From: Pomphorhynchus laevis
Lineage: Eukaryota; Acanthocephala; Palaeacanthocephala; Echinorhynchida; Pomphorhynchidae
Reading direction: 5' to 3'
Length of the DNA: 64,000 nt
Assembly: GCA_012934845.2 (NCBI GenBank)
Contig: WNNJ02003023.1
Coordinates: 1 to 64,000, forward strand
Of this stretch, positions 19,086-30,079 are shown piece after piece. Position numbers and translations under genes: made by a program. Position 1 is the stretch's first letter. Each line of letters begins with the position of its first letter. The notes under the pieces were generated by a model, which was not told where the DNA came from, ran no database searches, and saw only the letters and a list, made by a program, of their open reading frames with translations.

Positions 19086-20165
19086 TTTTATATGAGCAAC
19101 TATCTTCGATCTGTCTTAACGCGAAATGATCGTCCAATAATGTAGTGACGCCATTTTTTAAGAGCTTCAATATTGGCCATAGCTTATAATTTAATAGCTA
19201 GATTGCGATGTTCATTATGGACAATACTCGTTAGACTGCAACTGGTTACTACCGTAGCTCAACGAGTTTCGTTGCTCAACGTAAAGCGTTTTCTAAATAC
19301 AAACTATAAATAAAAATTTTCCTTTTATTTTATCAAAGCCATTCAAAAACAGGATAGGATAAAGAGCAATTATTTTAAGTGGGTTAGTGTTCAGTTCTTT
19401 ACTTAATGCACAAGGGATCGGCTCAGTTATTTAATTCTTAATGATATTTATTTGTGAATGCATTAAGGGGATCGATTCAACATCAGTATTTCCCAATATA
19501 GCCATTGATTTCATGTAGGATTCATTTATTCGTGATAATTATGGCCGATAGTTTCATCGATCCTTAAGACGATGGTCTAAAATGTCTGTGACCCTGGTAT
19601 ATATTTTAATATTTAACCTCATTTATTGTCGCTAGTATGTGCGCATTAACCGTTCTATATCCCATATAAATAATTTCGATTTCTTCCGTATACGGTAACA
19701 TCATTTCACCAAGTCAGTTACAGGCCATATTCTCTAAACTCAAGTATGTAGGCTTTGGTCTGTGACCCTATTCACGTGCAACGATTATGCGAAACATACA
19801 TCGTTTTCTTACAAAATTGTTGTTTTAATGTATTTGCTAAACTTAATTCAATTCTATCCGTAGGATGATGTGCAATTTGTTTAACGTTAACTTGATTGCA
19901 TTGCTGACGTATGTCATTGTTGAGTTGTAATTACATTGTCCTTTCAAAGGTAGTGGCCGGTAGTAAAATTTAATTTCAAACTAATTTTAGTAATCAACGA
20001 TATTAAAATTGATCAAAATTTAACGATAATTTAAAACTGACAATAGAACATCAACTTACAGAAATGACAATATCTATCAATCATGTAATTGCTATTTTGA
20101 CTGCGGATCTCGATCTTAGTATGATTTTTAGGATTGCACATTTCGAGTAAAATTTACAACCGCTA
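19086..20165. other. Unassigned AT-rich DNA
   Basis: About 1.1 kb with no long ORF on either strand, no repeat that matches the rest of the window, and no RNA gene I can recognise. It may be host intergenic sequence. Confidence 0.6.
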
Positions 20166-20169
20166 TTAC

Positions 20170-20480
20170 GTCCATATAATAATATCAAACCATATTATGA
20201 TTTCGACAAACAGACGAGCAAAGCTCATAGTTGCACAGTTAAAAAAAAAGAAAAAGTAAAGAAAAAAAGAAAGACTCACAAACAAAAATCAAAAAAGTTC
20301 ATGTTTGAATGCTGAAACCGATCTTGAGTTGACAATTTCACTTAATCGGTTCCACTTACCTATGATTCGGTGTCCAAATTGTACAGTTTTAGGGCGTATA
20401 ACTCGGCGATGGGCTAAATTAAAATTGTGTCCACACAAAGCCCGACTTTTCCGAACAGTCATCAATTCTTTTAAGCCGTG
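20170..20480 (-). mobile_element. Lin-F 3' end fragment
   Basis: The reverse strand reads RKSRALCGHNFNLAHRRVIRP, then TVQFGHRIIGKWNRLSE, and ends in a T-rich UTR. This matches the Lin-F fragment at 39727-40165. The 3' terminus carries GAGC and GCTC (20216-20219 and 20223-20226 on the plus strand) and then runs into ATA-rich sequence. Only the last part of ORF2 is preserved. Confidence 0.72.
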
Positions 20481-20739
20481 ATTTCCCTTGTGGTTCGAAT
20501 GTTCCGCAATAGTTTAATTTTTTGAATGTTCTTTACATAATTCAACATTTTTTTGAATATTCCGTGGGTGTCATCACTCTAATGTTTGCGAAATTATTAC
20601 TAATTTCAATGCTATTTCAAGACGCTATATGTGATTAAATGAACTAAAATATTGAGTATCAATCAATAACGATTTATTATTGATTTCGAACAAGATGACC
20701 GGAAATATTAACATGAAAGTTAGACACCTTATGCCCCTG

Positions 20740-21003
20740 TAAATTTAACATGCCAGATCATTTAATATTTGCATTGATCTTTATTTTTAATCAATGTTCA
20801 TTTAATGCGGAGTTACGCGCAAGACAAATTGGAAGGTTGACAATGGTATCTCGATTGTCACGCAGAGTGAAAAAGTTGTGGAACGCATTGCCTCACAACA
20901 TCATGACTGCGTCATCATTGAGCCAATTCAAAGCCATGGTCAACACTTGGATAAGACACGCTTTTCAAGGCAACATTGAAAGTTCTTATATTTGGTTTGG
21001 TTG
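20740..21003 (+). mobile_element. CR1-group LINE 3' fragment
   Basis: The frame contains MVSRLSRRVKKLWNALPHN followed by ASSLSQFKAMVNTWIRH, the terminal helix pattern of CR1-group ORF2. It cannot be assigned to one of the labelled families. It ends against the ATA repeat at the Lin-A border. Confidence 0.6.
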
Positions 21004-21092
21004 AAATTGATATAATAATAATACAAATTTATTTAATGTGGCAAATGCGTACAAGCTGTACGCTTACAAGTCCACAAACAAAAATGAGAAAA

Positions 21093-24002
21093 TCAAGCAG
21101 TTAAATTGTTCAGATGGGATCGGATTTGTCGTTTGAAGCACTGCAGGGAAGTTGATTGGCGTATATGAATGGGCAGATGATTCCACGATAGAGGAGCAGC
21201 CACCAGGAAGGAGCGGAGTCCAAAGGAGGTAGAGTAGTTTGGGACATGTAAAAGAAGGGAATTACAGGAACGCAAGGAACAGTAAACAGGACGGGAATTA
21301 TCAAGAAAAGGAAGGTTGAGAAATGAAGGGGTATGAAAAGTTACAAGGCGGAAAGCAACGATAAGTAGACGAATTTGAACACGACAATAAATTGTAGGCA
21401 AATCGAGAGAAGCAAGATGGTAGGATGTGTGATCAAAACGACGAAGACGGAGGAGAATTCGGACAGCTGCGTTGACGATGCGTTGTAGGGGAAGAAGAGT
21501 GGATTTAGGTGAGTTGGAAAATAGACTAAGATAATAATCGAGTCTAGAAAAAAGGAGAGATGATATGAGAGTCATACAAGAAGGGAAATCGATCAATCTA
21601 CGAACTTGACGGAGGTTGCGGAGTATCAAGGTAGATGAGCGTACTTTATCTCTAACGAAAGGTTTAAGTGAAAGTCGGTTGTCAAAATAGAAGCCTAGGA
21701 AAACGAGATTATCAACGATAGGAAGAATTGTAGAATTTAATGATAAGGAGGGAGGTTCGAAGCCGAGGCGTCGAGGTAGGATCCACATAATTTTGGATTT
21801 ATCAGGATTCAGAGAAAGGCGAAGGGAAGAAAGATGATTGGAAATTGAGACAAGACAGTCGGAAGCAGAAACACTAAGATCGCGAATACGATAAACAGGT
21901 GCATGAGCATAGATGAGAATGTCATCAGCATATTGCATAACATGGAAGTTAAATTTATGAGAAATCGAAGACAAATCACCAAGAAGAAGAGAGAAAAGTA
22001 TAGGGCCTAATACGGAGCCTTGCGGAACACCGGACGGAATGGACGAAGGATGGGAGAGAGAAGAGTTAGAATATACGCGAAATGTACGGTTTGATAGATA
22101 TGAAGAAAACCATGATACAGTGGGTAAAGAGAAGCCATAATCATGACGAAGGCGATGGAGAAGAATCGAGTGATCGACGATGTCAAAAGCAGACGATAGA
22201 TCAAGAGAAACTATGACACTACATAATTTATGATCGCGCGATATGAGTAAGTCGTTATAAACTTTAAGACATGCAATTTCGGTAGAGTAATTAGAGCGAA
22301 AAGCGGCTTGGAAGGGAGGAAATAAGTTAGAGGAATAGAGATATGTATTAACTTGCTTAAGAACGAGACGCTCAAGGAGTTTAGAGAGGGTTGGGAGAAG
22401 TAAGATTGGACGGTACGAAGATGGTAGTGAAGAGTCGAGAGATTGCTTTTTGATGATAGGACGAACAGTGGCGCATTTCCAGATGGAAGGAAATGTACAG
22501 CTACGGATGGACGAGTTGAACAATGTGGTTAGGAAGGGTAAGATAAAAGTGCAGATATTTTTAAGTAAGTGAGTGGGAATTGGGTCAGAAGGATAGGTTT
22601 TATTAGGTAATGACAGCAGAACCGAAAGAACTTCATCATATGAAACGGGAAGAAGGTGGAATAGCTCTGGGAGAGAATTATTTAAAGAGAAGCGGGGGTA
22701 CATGGGGGCTATGGGTAGTAGGGAAAGTAAATTAGATAGCTTAGTTTGTAGATAAGAAGAAAATTCATCAGGATTTATATTACAAGGGGTAGATGATCGT
22801 GAAAGAATTGAGTTTAAGATTTTCCAATGAGATTTCGAGTTGGAAGATGACTCGAGTTGATTTCGCCAAAAGAGAGTACGTTTAGTACGTATAAGAATGA
22901 GATGTGAACGGCGTTGAGAAAAGTAGGAATCACGAAGATTTGGAGGGAGTGAGTTGGGTGAACGTTTAAGAAAGCGTTTATACGTACGAAAAGAGTGACG
23001 GAGTCGACGCTTAGAAAGACTACAGTCAGAATCGAACCAGGGAGCATGGCGCAAGCGCTGGGAACGTCGAAGTCGACTAGGTAGAAGGTTATTAAGGATC
23101 GACGTAAGTTCAGAATCAAACAGAATGCAGAGATCATCGGGAGAGAGATAGTTAAGAGGAAGTGAAAAGAGTGAAGAATTGAGTAAGGCTGTGCAGAGAA
23201 TAGGGATATCGAGAAGCTTCCAGGGTCGACTTGGTGTAGATAATGGTAAAGGCGGAGAAGGAGGATGGGGACGAGTAAGAGTAAGAGTGACAAGGAAATG
23301 ATCGGACAAACCAGGATCAGTAATTGACAAGGAGGTATAGTCATTGAAGAAGTTAGGAACAGCAATGATGTCGAGAGCACTGCCGAGAATATGAGTTGGG
23401 CTTGTTGAAAGTAATTTATAGTTAAAATCAGAAAAAAGATTAGTTAAAGTGATAGAGTCAGAGTCAGACGGGCGATCAAGACGAATGTTAAAGTCACCGA
23501 GAACAAAAGAAGGAGTATAAGACAATGAACAGTGAGACATTAGATCTGCAAGGTCGTTAAAGAAGATACGTGATGGGGCAACTGAACCTGGACGGTATAC
23601 AATCACAAGTTCCAGAGGGAAAGGCGTTGATAATCTGCATATGAGTAATTCGAACGAGGTGTAACGGATGTTAACGTTGATTTTACGTAAAGACATTGGG
23701 TGACGAGCAATGGCAACAATACCGCCATGGTTAGACGCAGTAGATGTATGAGATGTAATTTGACGAGCTGATTCAACTAGAGAACAACCAGAGCGACATA
23801 GACGACGAATAGCAAGATCGTTGGAGTCAGTGTGCCAGGATTCGGTAATGCAGAGAATATCGATAGATAATTGATCGAAGATATCGAGAAGCATATCAGC
23901 TTTATGAAGAATGGAGCGAGTATTGAATAGACTAAGACGAAAAGTATGCTTAGGAGCGAGATCGACTAGCGAAGAAGACAAGGGGGAGAGATGGGACGCC
24001 AT
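21093..24002 (-). CDS. Lin-A ORF2: APE endonuclease and reverse transcriptase
   Basis: 969 codons from ATG, no stop. Endonuclease: LFNTRSIL, ITESWH, VLGDFNIRL (about 168), GLSDHFLV (about 233). Reverse transcriptase: SYRPILLLPTLSKLLERLV, FRSNYSTEIACLKVYNDLL, SLDLSSAFDIVDHSILL (about 604), SGVPQGSVLGPILF (about 660) and MQYADDILIYAH (about 687). The end has SFGLRSFLVAAPLSWNHLP. The ATG lies 37 nt inside ORF1, in the -1 frame. The coding strand is strikingly pyrimidine-rich. Catalytic residues are intact, though the element as a whole is dead through its ORF1 insertion. Confidence 0.9.
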   Translation of the reverse strand: MASHLSPLSSSLVDLAPKHTFRLSLFNTRSILHKADMLLDIFDQLSIDILCITESWHTDSNDLAIRRLCRSGCSLVESARQITSHTSTASNHGGIVAIARHPMSLRKINVNIRYTSFELLICRLSTPFPLELVIVYRPGSVAPSRIFFNDLADLMSHCSLSYTPSFVLGDFNIRLDRPSDSDSITLTNLFSDFNYKLLSTSPTHILGSALDIIAVPNFFNDYTSLSITDPGLSDHFLVTLTLTRPHPPSPPLPLSTPSRPWKLLDIPILCTALLNSSLFSLPLNYLSPDDLCILFDSELTSILNNLLPSRLRRSQRLRHAPWFDSDCSLSKRRLRHSFRTYKRFLKRSPNSLPPNLRDSYFSQRRSHLILIRTKRTLFWRNQLESSSNSKSHWKILNSILSRSSTPCNINPDEFSSYLQTKLSNLLSLLPIAPMYPRFSLNNSLPELFHLLPVSYDEVLSVLLSLPNKTYPSDPIPTHLLKNICTFILPFLTTLFNSSIRSCTFPSIWKCATVRPIIKKQSLDSSLPSSYRPILLLPTLSKLLERLVLKQVNTYLYSSNLFPPFQAAFRSNYSTEIACLKVYNDLLISRDHKLCSVIVSLDLSSAFDIVDHSILLHRLRHDYGFSLPTVSWFSSYLSNRTFRVYSNSSLSHPSSIPSGVPQGSVLGPILFSLLLGDLSSISHKFNFHVMQYADDILIYAHAPVYRIRDLSVSASDCLVSISNHLSSLRLSLNPDKSKIMWILPRRLGFEPPSLSLNSTILPIVDNLVFLGFYFDNRLSLKPFVRDKVRSSTLILRNLRQVRRLIDFPSCMTLISSLLFSRLDYYLSLFSNSPKSTLLPLQRIVNAAVRILLRLRRFDHTSYHLASLDLPTIYCRVQIRLLIVAFRLVTFHTPSFLNLPFLDNSRPVYCSLRSCNSLLLHVPNYSTSFGLRSFLVAAPLSWNHLPIHIRQSTSLQCFKRQIRSHLNNLTA

Positions 24003-24973
24003 CGAATTTTTGGCCTTGTGTGAAGAACGTGAAAATTTCCGTTGATTTTACGTATAGATAAGGATGACTCGCCGTTTGTTTCACGTCGATGTTTTTCAAT
24101 GCGAGCTAAATTGAGCTGGGCAATATCAGAAGGGAGCGGTCAGGGAAAGATACGGCAAGTAGATGAAGTGGTAAGAAGTTTAAAACGTTGGGAGAGTACC
24201 GAAGAGGCATGTGAACTATGTCGGAAAACGATTTTTAAAAGTGGAGGACTGAGATGATTTGATTTAGTGGATTTGTTTAAACGAATAAAGGATACAGGAG
24301 CGATATTATTGAAGAGTGATGGGTTATCATCAGGAAGAATGGTTGCTAGGATAGACCTGAAAGCAGATACATCATCATCGAGGCGAGATTGTGGAGAAGC
24401 AGATTCGGAAAGCTTTAAGTTTGATATGATTATACAGCGATCGCGCGAAGGAAAACGATTTCGTGGAAATGGTGGACGGACAGAGCTGGTTGGAGTCGAG
24501 GTAGATGAGCAGATAGAAGTGGAAATGACAGGGGTGCTTGATAAAGAATTAATATTGGTTGGAGCAAGTGTGACAGGAGCGGGGTGTTGAATCGGTTGAT
24601 CAGAGATGTGACTGGATATGATTTTAAATGAAGGATGTAACTTATTGGGAAGTGTTACGTGGGAGGTAGAGTAAGGAGAATTAAAATAGGTTGGGGCATG
24701 AGTGACAGGAATGGAGTGTTGAATTAGTTGATCGGAAATGTTACTGGAAATGATTTTGATGGAAGGGTGTAAATTATTGAGAGGTGATACAGGGGGTCGA
24801 GTAAGGAGTTCGTGAGGAGAATAAAGAAGTTTGAGATTTATTTAGATTGGGGGAGGAATAGGAAAGAGGAGGTACGAGATGAAAAGCTTTGCCGTTAGCA
24901 TTGTTAGAATGAGAAAGATTAATGGAAGTTTGGTACGTAGTTGAACGAGGAGTGTGTGAGAGAGTAGGTTCAA

Positions 24974-26572
24974 TAATAATAATAATAATACAAATTTATT
25001 TAATGTGGCAAATGCGTACAAGCTGTACGCTTACAAGTCCACAAACAAAATGAGAAAGTTAAGCAGTTAAATTGTTCAGATGGGATCGGATTTGTCGTTT
25101 GAAGCACTGCAGGGAAGTTGATTGGCGTATATGAATGGGCAGATGATTCCACGATAGAGGAGCAGCCACCAGGAAGGAGCGGAGTCCAAAGGAGGTAGAG
25201 TAGTTTGGGACATGTAAAAGAAGGGAATTACAGGAACGCAAGGAACAGTAAACAGGACGGGAATTATCAAGAAAAGGAAGGTTGAGAAATGAAGGGGTAT
25301 GAAAAGTTACAAGGCGGAAAGCAACGATAAGAAGACGAATTTGAACACGACAATAAATTGTAGGCAAATCGAGAGAAGCAAGATGGTAGGATGTGTGATC
25401 AAAACGACGAAGACGGAGGAGAATTCGGACAGCTGCGTTGACGATGCGTTGTAGGGGAAGAAGAGTGGATTTAGGTGAGTTGGAAAATAGACTAAGACAA
25501 TAATCGAGTCTAGAAAAAAGGAGAGATGATATGAGAGTCATACAAGAAGGGAAATCGATCAATCTACGAACTTGACGGAGGTTGCGGAGTATCAAGGTAG
25601 ATGAGCGTACTTTATCTCTAACGAAAGGTTTAAGTGAAAGTCGGTTGTCAAAATGGAAGCCTAGGAAAACGAGATTATCAACGATAGGAATAATTGTAGA
25701 ATTTAATGATACGGAGGGAGGTTCGAAGCCGAGGCGTCGAGGTAGGATCCACATAATTTTGGATTTATCAGGATTCAGAGAAAGGCGAAGGGAAGAAAGA
25801 TGATTGGAAATTGAGACAAGACAGTCGGAAGCAGAAACACTAAGATCGCGAATACGATAAACAGGTGCATGAGTATAGATGAGAATGTCATCAGCATATT
25901 GCATAACATGGAAGTTAAATTTATGAGAAATCGAAGACAAATCACCAAGAAGAAGAGAGAAAAGTATAGGGCCTAATACGGAGCCTTGCGGAACACCGGA
26001 CGGAATGGACGAAGGATGGGAGAGAGAAGAGTTAGAATATACGCGAAATGTACGGTTTGATAGATATGAAGAAAACCATGATACAGTGGGTAAAGAGAAG
26101 CCATAATCATGACGAAGGCGATGGAGAAGAATCGAGTGATCGACGATGTCAAAAGCAGACGATAGATCAAGAGAAACTATGACACTACATAATTTATGAT
26201 CGCGCGATATGAGTAAGTCGTTATAAACTTTAAGACATGCAATTTCGGTAGAGTAATTAGAGCGAAAAGCGGCTTGGAAGGGAGGAAATAAGTTAGAGGA
26301 ATAGAGATATGTATTAACTTGCTTAAGAACGAGACGCTCAAGGAGTTTAGAGAGGGTTGGGAGAAGTGAGATTGGACGGTACGAAGATGGTAGTGAAGAG
26401 TCGAGAGATTGCTTTTTGATGATAGGACGAACAGTGGCGCATTTCCAGATGGAAGGAAATGTACAGCTACGGATGGACGAGTTGAACAATGTGGTTAGGA
26501 AGGGTAAGATAAAAGTGCAGATATTTTTATGTAAGTGAGTGGGAATTGGGTCAGAAGGAGAGGTTTTATTAG
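24974..26572 (-). mobile_element. Nested Lin-A copy, 5'-truncated
   Basis: Carries the RT half of ORF2, the 3' UTR with hairpin GCGTAC/GTACGC (25014-25030 on the plus strand) and a run of six TAA-type repeats. It is inserted in the same orientation into ORF1 of the surrounding Lin-A, at an ATTATTGAACC site (sense strand). It differs from the outer copy at only a few codons in about 500, so both insertions are recent. Confidence 0.9.
25059..26570 (-). CDS. Nested Lin-A ORF2, reverse transcriptase half
   Basis: Open frame from the 5' truncation to the normal stop; the first codons of the longer open frame (to 26624) come from the host ORF1 and are not LINE sequence. It reads NKTSPSDPIPTH, SYRPISLLPTLSKLLERLV, SLDLSSAFDIVDH, SGVPQGSVLGPILF, MQYADDILIYTH. 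It restores the consensus at several places where the outer copy is unusual (for example SYRPIS rather than SYRPIL), which suggests that the outer copy holds the mutations. Confidence 0.82.
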   Translation of the reverse strand, partial: NKTSPSDPIPTHLHKNICTFILPFLTTLFNSSIRSCTFPSIWKCATVRPIIKKQSLDSSLPSSYRPISLLPTLSKLLERLVLKQVNTYLYSSNLFPPFQAAFRSNYSTEIACLKVYNDLLISRDHKLCSVIVSLDLSSAFDIVDHSILLHRLRHDYGFSLPTVSWFSSYLSNRTFRVYSNSSLSHPSSIPSGVPQGSVLGPILFSLLLGDLSSISHKFNFHVMQYADDILIYTHAPVYRIRDLSVSASDCLVSISNHLSSLRLSLNPDKSKIMWILPRRLGFEPPSVSLNSTIIPIVDNLVFLGFHFDNRLSLKPFVRDKVRSSTLILRNLRQVRRLIDFPSCMTLISSLLFSRLDYCLSLFSNSPKSTLLPLQRIVNAAVRILLRLRRFDHTSYHLASLDLPTIYCRVQIRLLIVAFRLVTFHTPSFLNLPFLDNSRPVYCSLRSCNSLLLHVPNYSTSFGLRSFLVAAPLSWNHLPIHIRQSTSLQCFKRQIRSHLNNLTA

Positions 26573-26935
26573 ATAATAATGGGATTATATTATGCGAAGT
26601 CAGGTGTTGATGCGAGGGAAACATCTAAAACAGCATTGGTCTGAGTGGTAGTGTGTGATACAGGAGTAGATGAGCAGGATAACTGTAGTAGTCGTACTGA
26701 TGTACAAAAACCGCAAGTGAAATGTTTAAGTTTATACACTGAGTGGTCGGATATTTTAACACGAACAAGTGTCCATACATCGCAATCTTTGGAATCGCAT
26801 CCAACTTCAAAGCTGGTATAACCATCATTGCATTTAGATGTGGAAGATTGTTGATCAGGAACAGGGATCTGAGATCGCGCTTTTTTAGGCATGACCTTTT
26901 ATCGATAGATTGAGCTCAATCCGCGAGCGTAGCGA

Positions 26936-27200
26936 GCGGAACTGACAGGAATAATCTGGAACTGACAGGAATAATCTGGAATGTAATTTGCTAGAACAGT
27001 TTTAAATTTTCTTGTTTGTTTAATGTTTTGTAATGTACGATAAGCGGGCAAAACGGCCTTCTCGGTCAAAGCTCTGTATATATTTTTTATAATTTTTTTA
27101 TTACACCAACAACATTACAATTTGGGTTCCCTCAAATATGCCTAAATTTTATTTTTTATTTATTGTTCAATGTCCCTGATTTGAAATCCCGAGTTCGCTC
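26936..27200. other. Unassigned spacer
   Basis: A short tandem pair GGAACTGACAGGAATAATCT (about 26939-26978) follows the Lin-A 5' end. The rest is AT-rich without ORF. A stretch near 27180 resembles a tRNA T-arm but no tRNA can be folded. Confidence 0.5.
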
Positions 27201-27204
27201 TCGG

Positions 27205-28275
27205 TACCGTTTATGATTACGGCTTTTATTCTTTCTCCGTAGCATTGTTTGTCTCATATCTATCCGAACGTTCATTTCGCGTCTGTTCTAATTCATCACT
27301 CTCCCCACCCATCCCTATATTTTGCGGGGCCCATAAAGTTTCAGTCCCAGGTACCCTGCTTTTCTATTTTCTGCTTGGCGATCTATCTCCGTTTATCAAA
27401 CCTTTTTCCTTTAACGTCATGCAATACGCCGATGACATCCTCATCTATGCTCATGCACCCGCACATCGCATACACGATATCGGCATTTCTGCCTCCAACT
27501 GTCTTTCTTCTATCTACGAACGTCTCTCCAATCTCCATCTCGTTCTAAACCCCGACAAGTCTAAAATAATGTGGATCCTCCCCCGTAAACCAAACATATC
27601 TCCTCCCACTGTATCTTTTGCCTCATCGATCATCCCCATAGTCCACAATCTCACTTTCTTAGGCTTCCATTTCGATGATCACATTTCCCTTAAACCCTTC
27701 GTCTGTGACAAGGTCCGCTCATTTAACCTAATTCTCCGTGACATTTGCCGTATCCGCCTCCTTATCGACTTCCGCTTTTATATGTCTCTTCTTTCATCGT
27801 TTCTTTTCCCTAAAATCGATTACTGCCTTAGCCTTTTCGCCAATTCTTCAAAATCCATCATCCTACCCCTACAACGAATAATCAACACCGCCGTTCGTGT
27901 GCTCTTCCACATCCGCATCAAACTCCGCCTTCTTCTCATTACTTTTCGTCTCATCGCTGTCGGCTCCCCATCGTTCATCAACCTTCCTTTCTTAGACGAT
28001 ACTCGCCCCACCTCGCTATCGCTTCGTTCCTGTCATACCCTCTTACTCCACGTTCCTAATTACTCCAACAACTACGGTCTCCGATCCTTCCTCGTCGCCG
28101 CCTCACTCGCCTGGAATCAACTCCCTCTCGACGTCCGCCGCGCTCCCTCTTTTATCACATTCAAGCACCTCCTCCGTTCACACCTTCTCGACGCCTGATT
28201 CACAGTTTTGTTTTTGTTGTGCTCATGTAAGCGTGCGCTGGCACGCATTTGCCACGTTAAAATAAATCTTTTTTT
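27205..28275 (+). mobile_element. Lin-B copy, 5'-truncated and internally deleted
   Basis: Matches Lin-B from GYDYGF/WF of the RT to the 3' end (compare 46166-47287). It reads MQYADDILIYAHAPAHRIHD, FLGFHFDDHISLKPFV, then a deletion of about 70 bp near 27905, and ends SFLVAASLAWNQLPLDVRRA. The tail has GCGTGC (28231-28236) and GCACGC (28241-28246), then GCCACGTTAAAATAAA. Motif B is altered (CGAHKVSVPGT), so this copy is dead. Confidence 0.82.
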
Positions 28276-28785
28276 TAAGTTGGAAATAATAAGTTAAAAA
28301 TGATGATAGGATATCATACCGAAGTGCTTAAAAAGTATTTTGAAGTTCAAAAAATTAAATTTTGTTTTACAACGTAATACATGTTAAATCAATCTCAAAC
28401 TTGAAAATAATGTAGATATATGATTTGTAATCGTATTATAATAATATTTGTTAAATGTTAATTGATAGATGGTCGATGTTTTGAGATGGAAAAAAGTATG
28501 GGTTATCATATCGATTTTCTTAGGAAAAATTATTTTTAAGTTCAAAAAATTGAACATTTTCTCTGAAGCGTAATATACATCGTATCGAGCTAAAACTTAT
28601 ATGTGGTGTCGATACATAATATGCTATCATTGTGTGATAATTTTTAACTAATCCGAACACTTACTTGAAAAATATTCAAATTTTAATTTTAAACTTTACC
28701 TACACTATGCTGCAAAAAAATGAAAGATGTTTTTTAAATGTCTAATAAAGGTCTTTCGCTTGTTATAATTTTTTCTTGCCTAGTT
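28276..28785. other. Unassigned AT-rich DNA
   Basis: No ORF, RNA gene or repeat family recognised between the Lin-B tail and the Lin-H fragment. Confidence 0.55.
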
Positions 28786-28789
28786 GTGT

Positions 28790-29340
28790 CCGCCTTTCGG
28801 AAATGTTGCCGCCAATTCTTTAGGTTATCCCGATCCAATCTTATTCTAAACTCTAAAAAATCGCAGGTGGTCGTCTTTCATGGCGCCCCTGCTTCTAGTC
28901 TCCCTGCTGGAGAGACTAGCCCTCTGCACTCTCCTTCATTTGGCAGCCTCAACCACTCCCCATATTCACTAGTCGAGTAAAATATCTGGGGTTCACCGTT
29001 ACGGTGAACTGGTCGGCGAAAGCTGACATTGATATACTTAAACGTATTCTGACGAGAGCTAGTTGGCTATGAAACTGTCGTAGCATTTGTCATTAAATTG
29101 GAAAACTCAAGTACGTCTTTGGGGTACTTGGGCCATCTCGGAATTAATCTTAAGCTTCTTATCTCGAGATTACCGACCATAGTCCGCATCGACTGAATTC
29201 TTATGGGGCGAGATACCCTGAATGATTTATTCGGAGGGCGGCGCGCTGAAGCGTCATGGGCTCAGATCCCCCTAAACCTGAGGCCGTGAAGGTGTGTAAG
29301 AATAAAAATATTCTGGTTAAAAGATAAAGATAAAGAAGAA
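28790..29340 (+). mobile_element. Lin-H fragment (3' part)
   Basis: Reads FFRLSRSNLILNSKKSQVVVFHGAP, then KYLGFTVTVNWSA...DILKRILTRASWL after a frame change, and runs into a 3' UTR with AACCTGAGGCCGTGAAGG. The same order is seen in the longer Lin-H copy at 61560-63240 and in the one at 47318-47700. It is decayed. Confidence 0.7.
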
Positions 29341-29344
29341 TTAT

Positions 29345-30079
29345 TATGCAACTTATTTATTGTGATGTGTGTTGACGTTTTGTATTATTTAACAAAATCT
29401 TTATTTAATCATTTAATTGTTATTTAATTAAAATAGTAAATGTATTTGGCAGTATCACTGTAGAAATTACATACATTAGTTTGTAAACGGAGTATTTGAT
29501 TTACGAGCATCGAACGGCTCTAAGTGTTTTGAAGCATCGCAAAAATACTGTCAGATAAAGCCATTTTAAAATAATTATGTATTGTATTAAAATGCCTGTT
29601 TTATTAAAAAGTTTGAAATATTAGATATCTGTACTTTGCATAACTATATTTTTGATTGTTATGCTCTTTTTAAAACGTGTATAAGGCGTCATATACTTTT
29701 TATCGATATCTGTAGTAAAACTTTTGCCGCTGATTGCCGATGGAATTTCCACTGCGCCCAACATGTTAGTGTATACTGGTGACTAGTTGATTAATCAAGT
29801 GAATACTTGAACTTAAATGTGAATACTTGAACTCGTAATGTGGACCATAACCATAGTCAAAATTCAATTTAACTAGATGATAAAAATACTTGATTTGTAT
29901 AACTAATTTTTTCTAGTTTTTATATTAACTTTATTTTTATCTACTTTATATTGCAGTTTACTATGATCAATTGAGCCTAATCAATTGAATATGTTCGATA
30001 AATAGTTTAATTTTTATCAAATTCATATTTGATTGTTTGCGATAGCTATTTTATATATGTATCTACTTTAATACTAGAT
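29345..30079. other. RpL13A upstream region
   Basis: AT-rich, no transposon signature. A pyrimidine-rich tract with TATTGCAG near 29950-29956 and another TAATACTAG just before the ATG at 30080 could be splice acceptors for a 5' UTR intron. No TATA box or other promoter element stands out. Confidence 0.45.

Larger units (their letters stand above)
23966..26892 (-). pseudogene. Lin-A ORF1 split by the nested LINE
   Basis: The N-terminal part (26892-26573) starts at an ATG with a basic stretch and then a PHD-like finger: CDSKDCDVWTLV ... FTCGFC. The C-terminal RRM-like part runs leftwards from about 24600 and ends KIRWRPISP...CLLR at 23966, overlapping ORF2 by 37 nt. Between them sits the 1.6-kb nested copy, and small lesions are also present. 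The family role is RNA binding and chaperoning for the element. Confidence 0.75.
21010..26935 (-). mobile_element. Lin-A: full-length CR1/L2-like LINE with a nested copy in ORF1
   Basis: Reverse-strand element: PHD-like ORF1 start at 26892, remainder of ORF1 at 24975-23966, ORF2 at 24002-21093, 3' hairpin GCGTAC/GTACGC (21047-21063 on the plus strand), and a TAT/ATT tail at 21010. A second Lin-A (24974-26572) splits ORF1. The join GTTCAATAATGGGATTAT seen intact at about 9034 is divided by the insert, with AATAAT present on both sides. The element is collinear outside that insert. The right border past the 5' UTR is approximate. Confidence 0.87.

Noticed and set aside
27170-27200. tRNA-like T-arm or B-box near GAGTTCGCTCTCGG
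   Set aside because: The loop does not fit the B-box consensus, and no A-box or cloverleaf can be found upstream. Probably chance.
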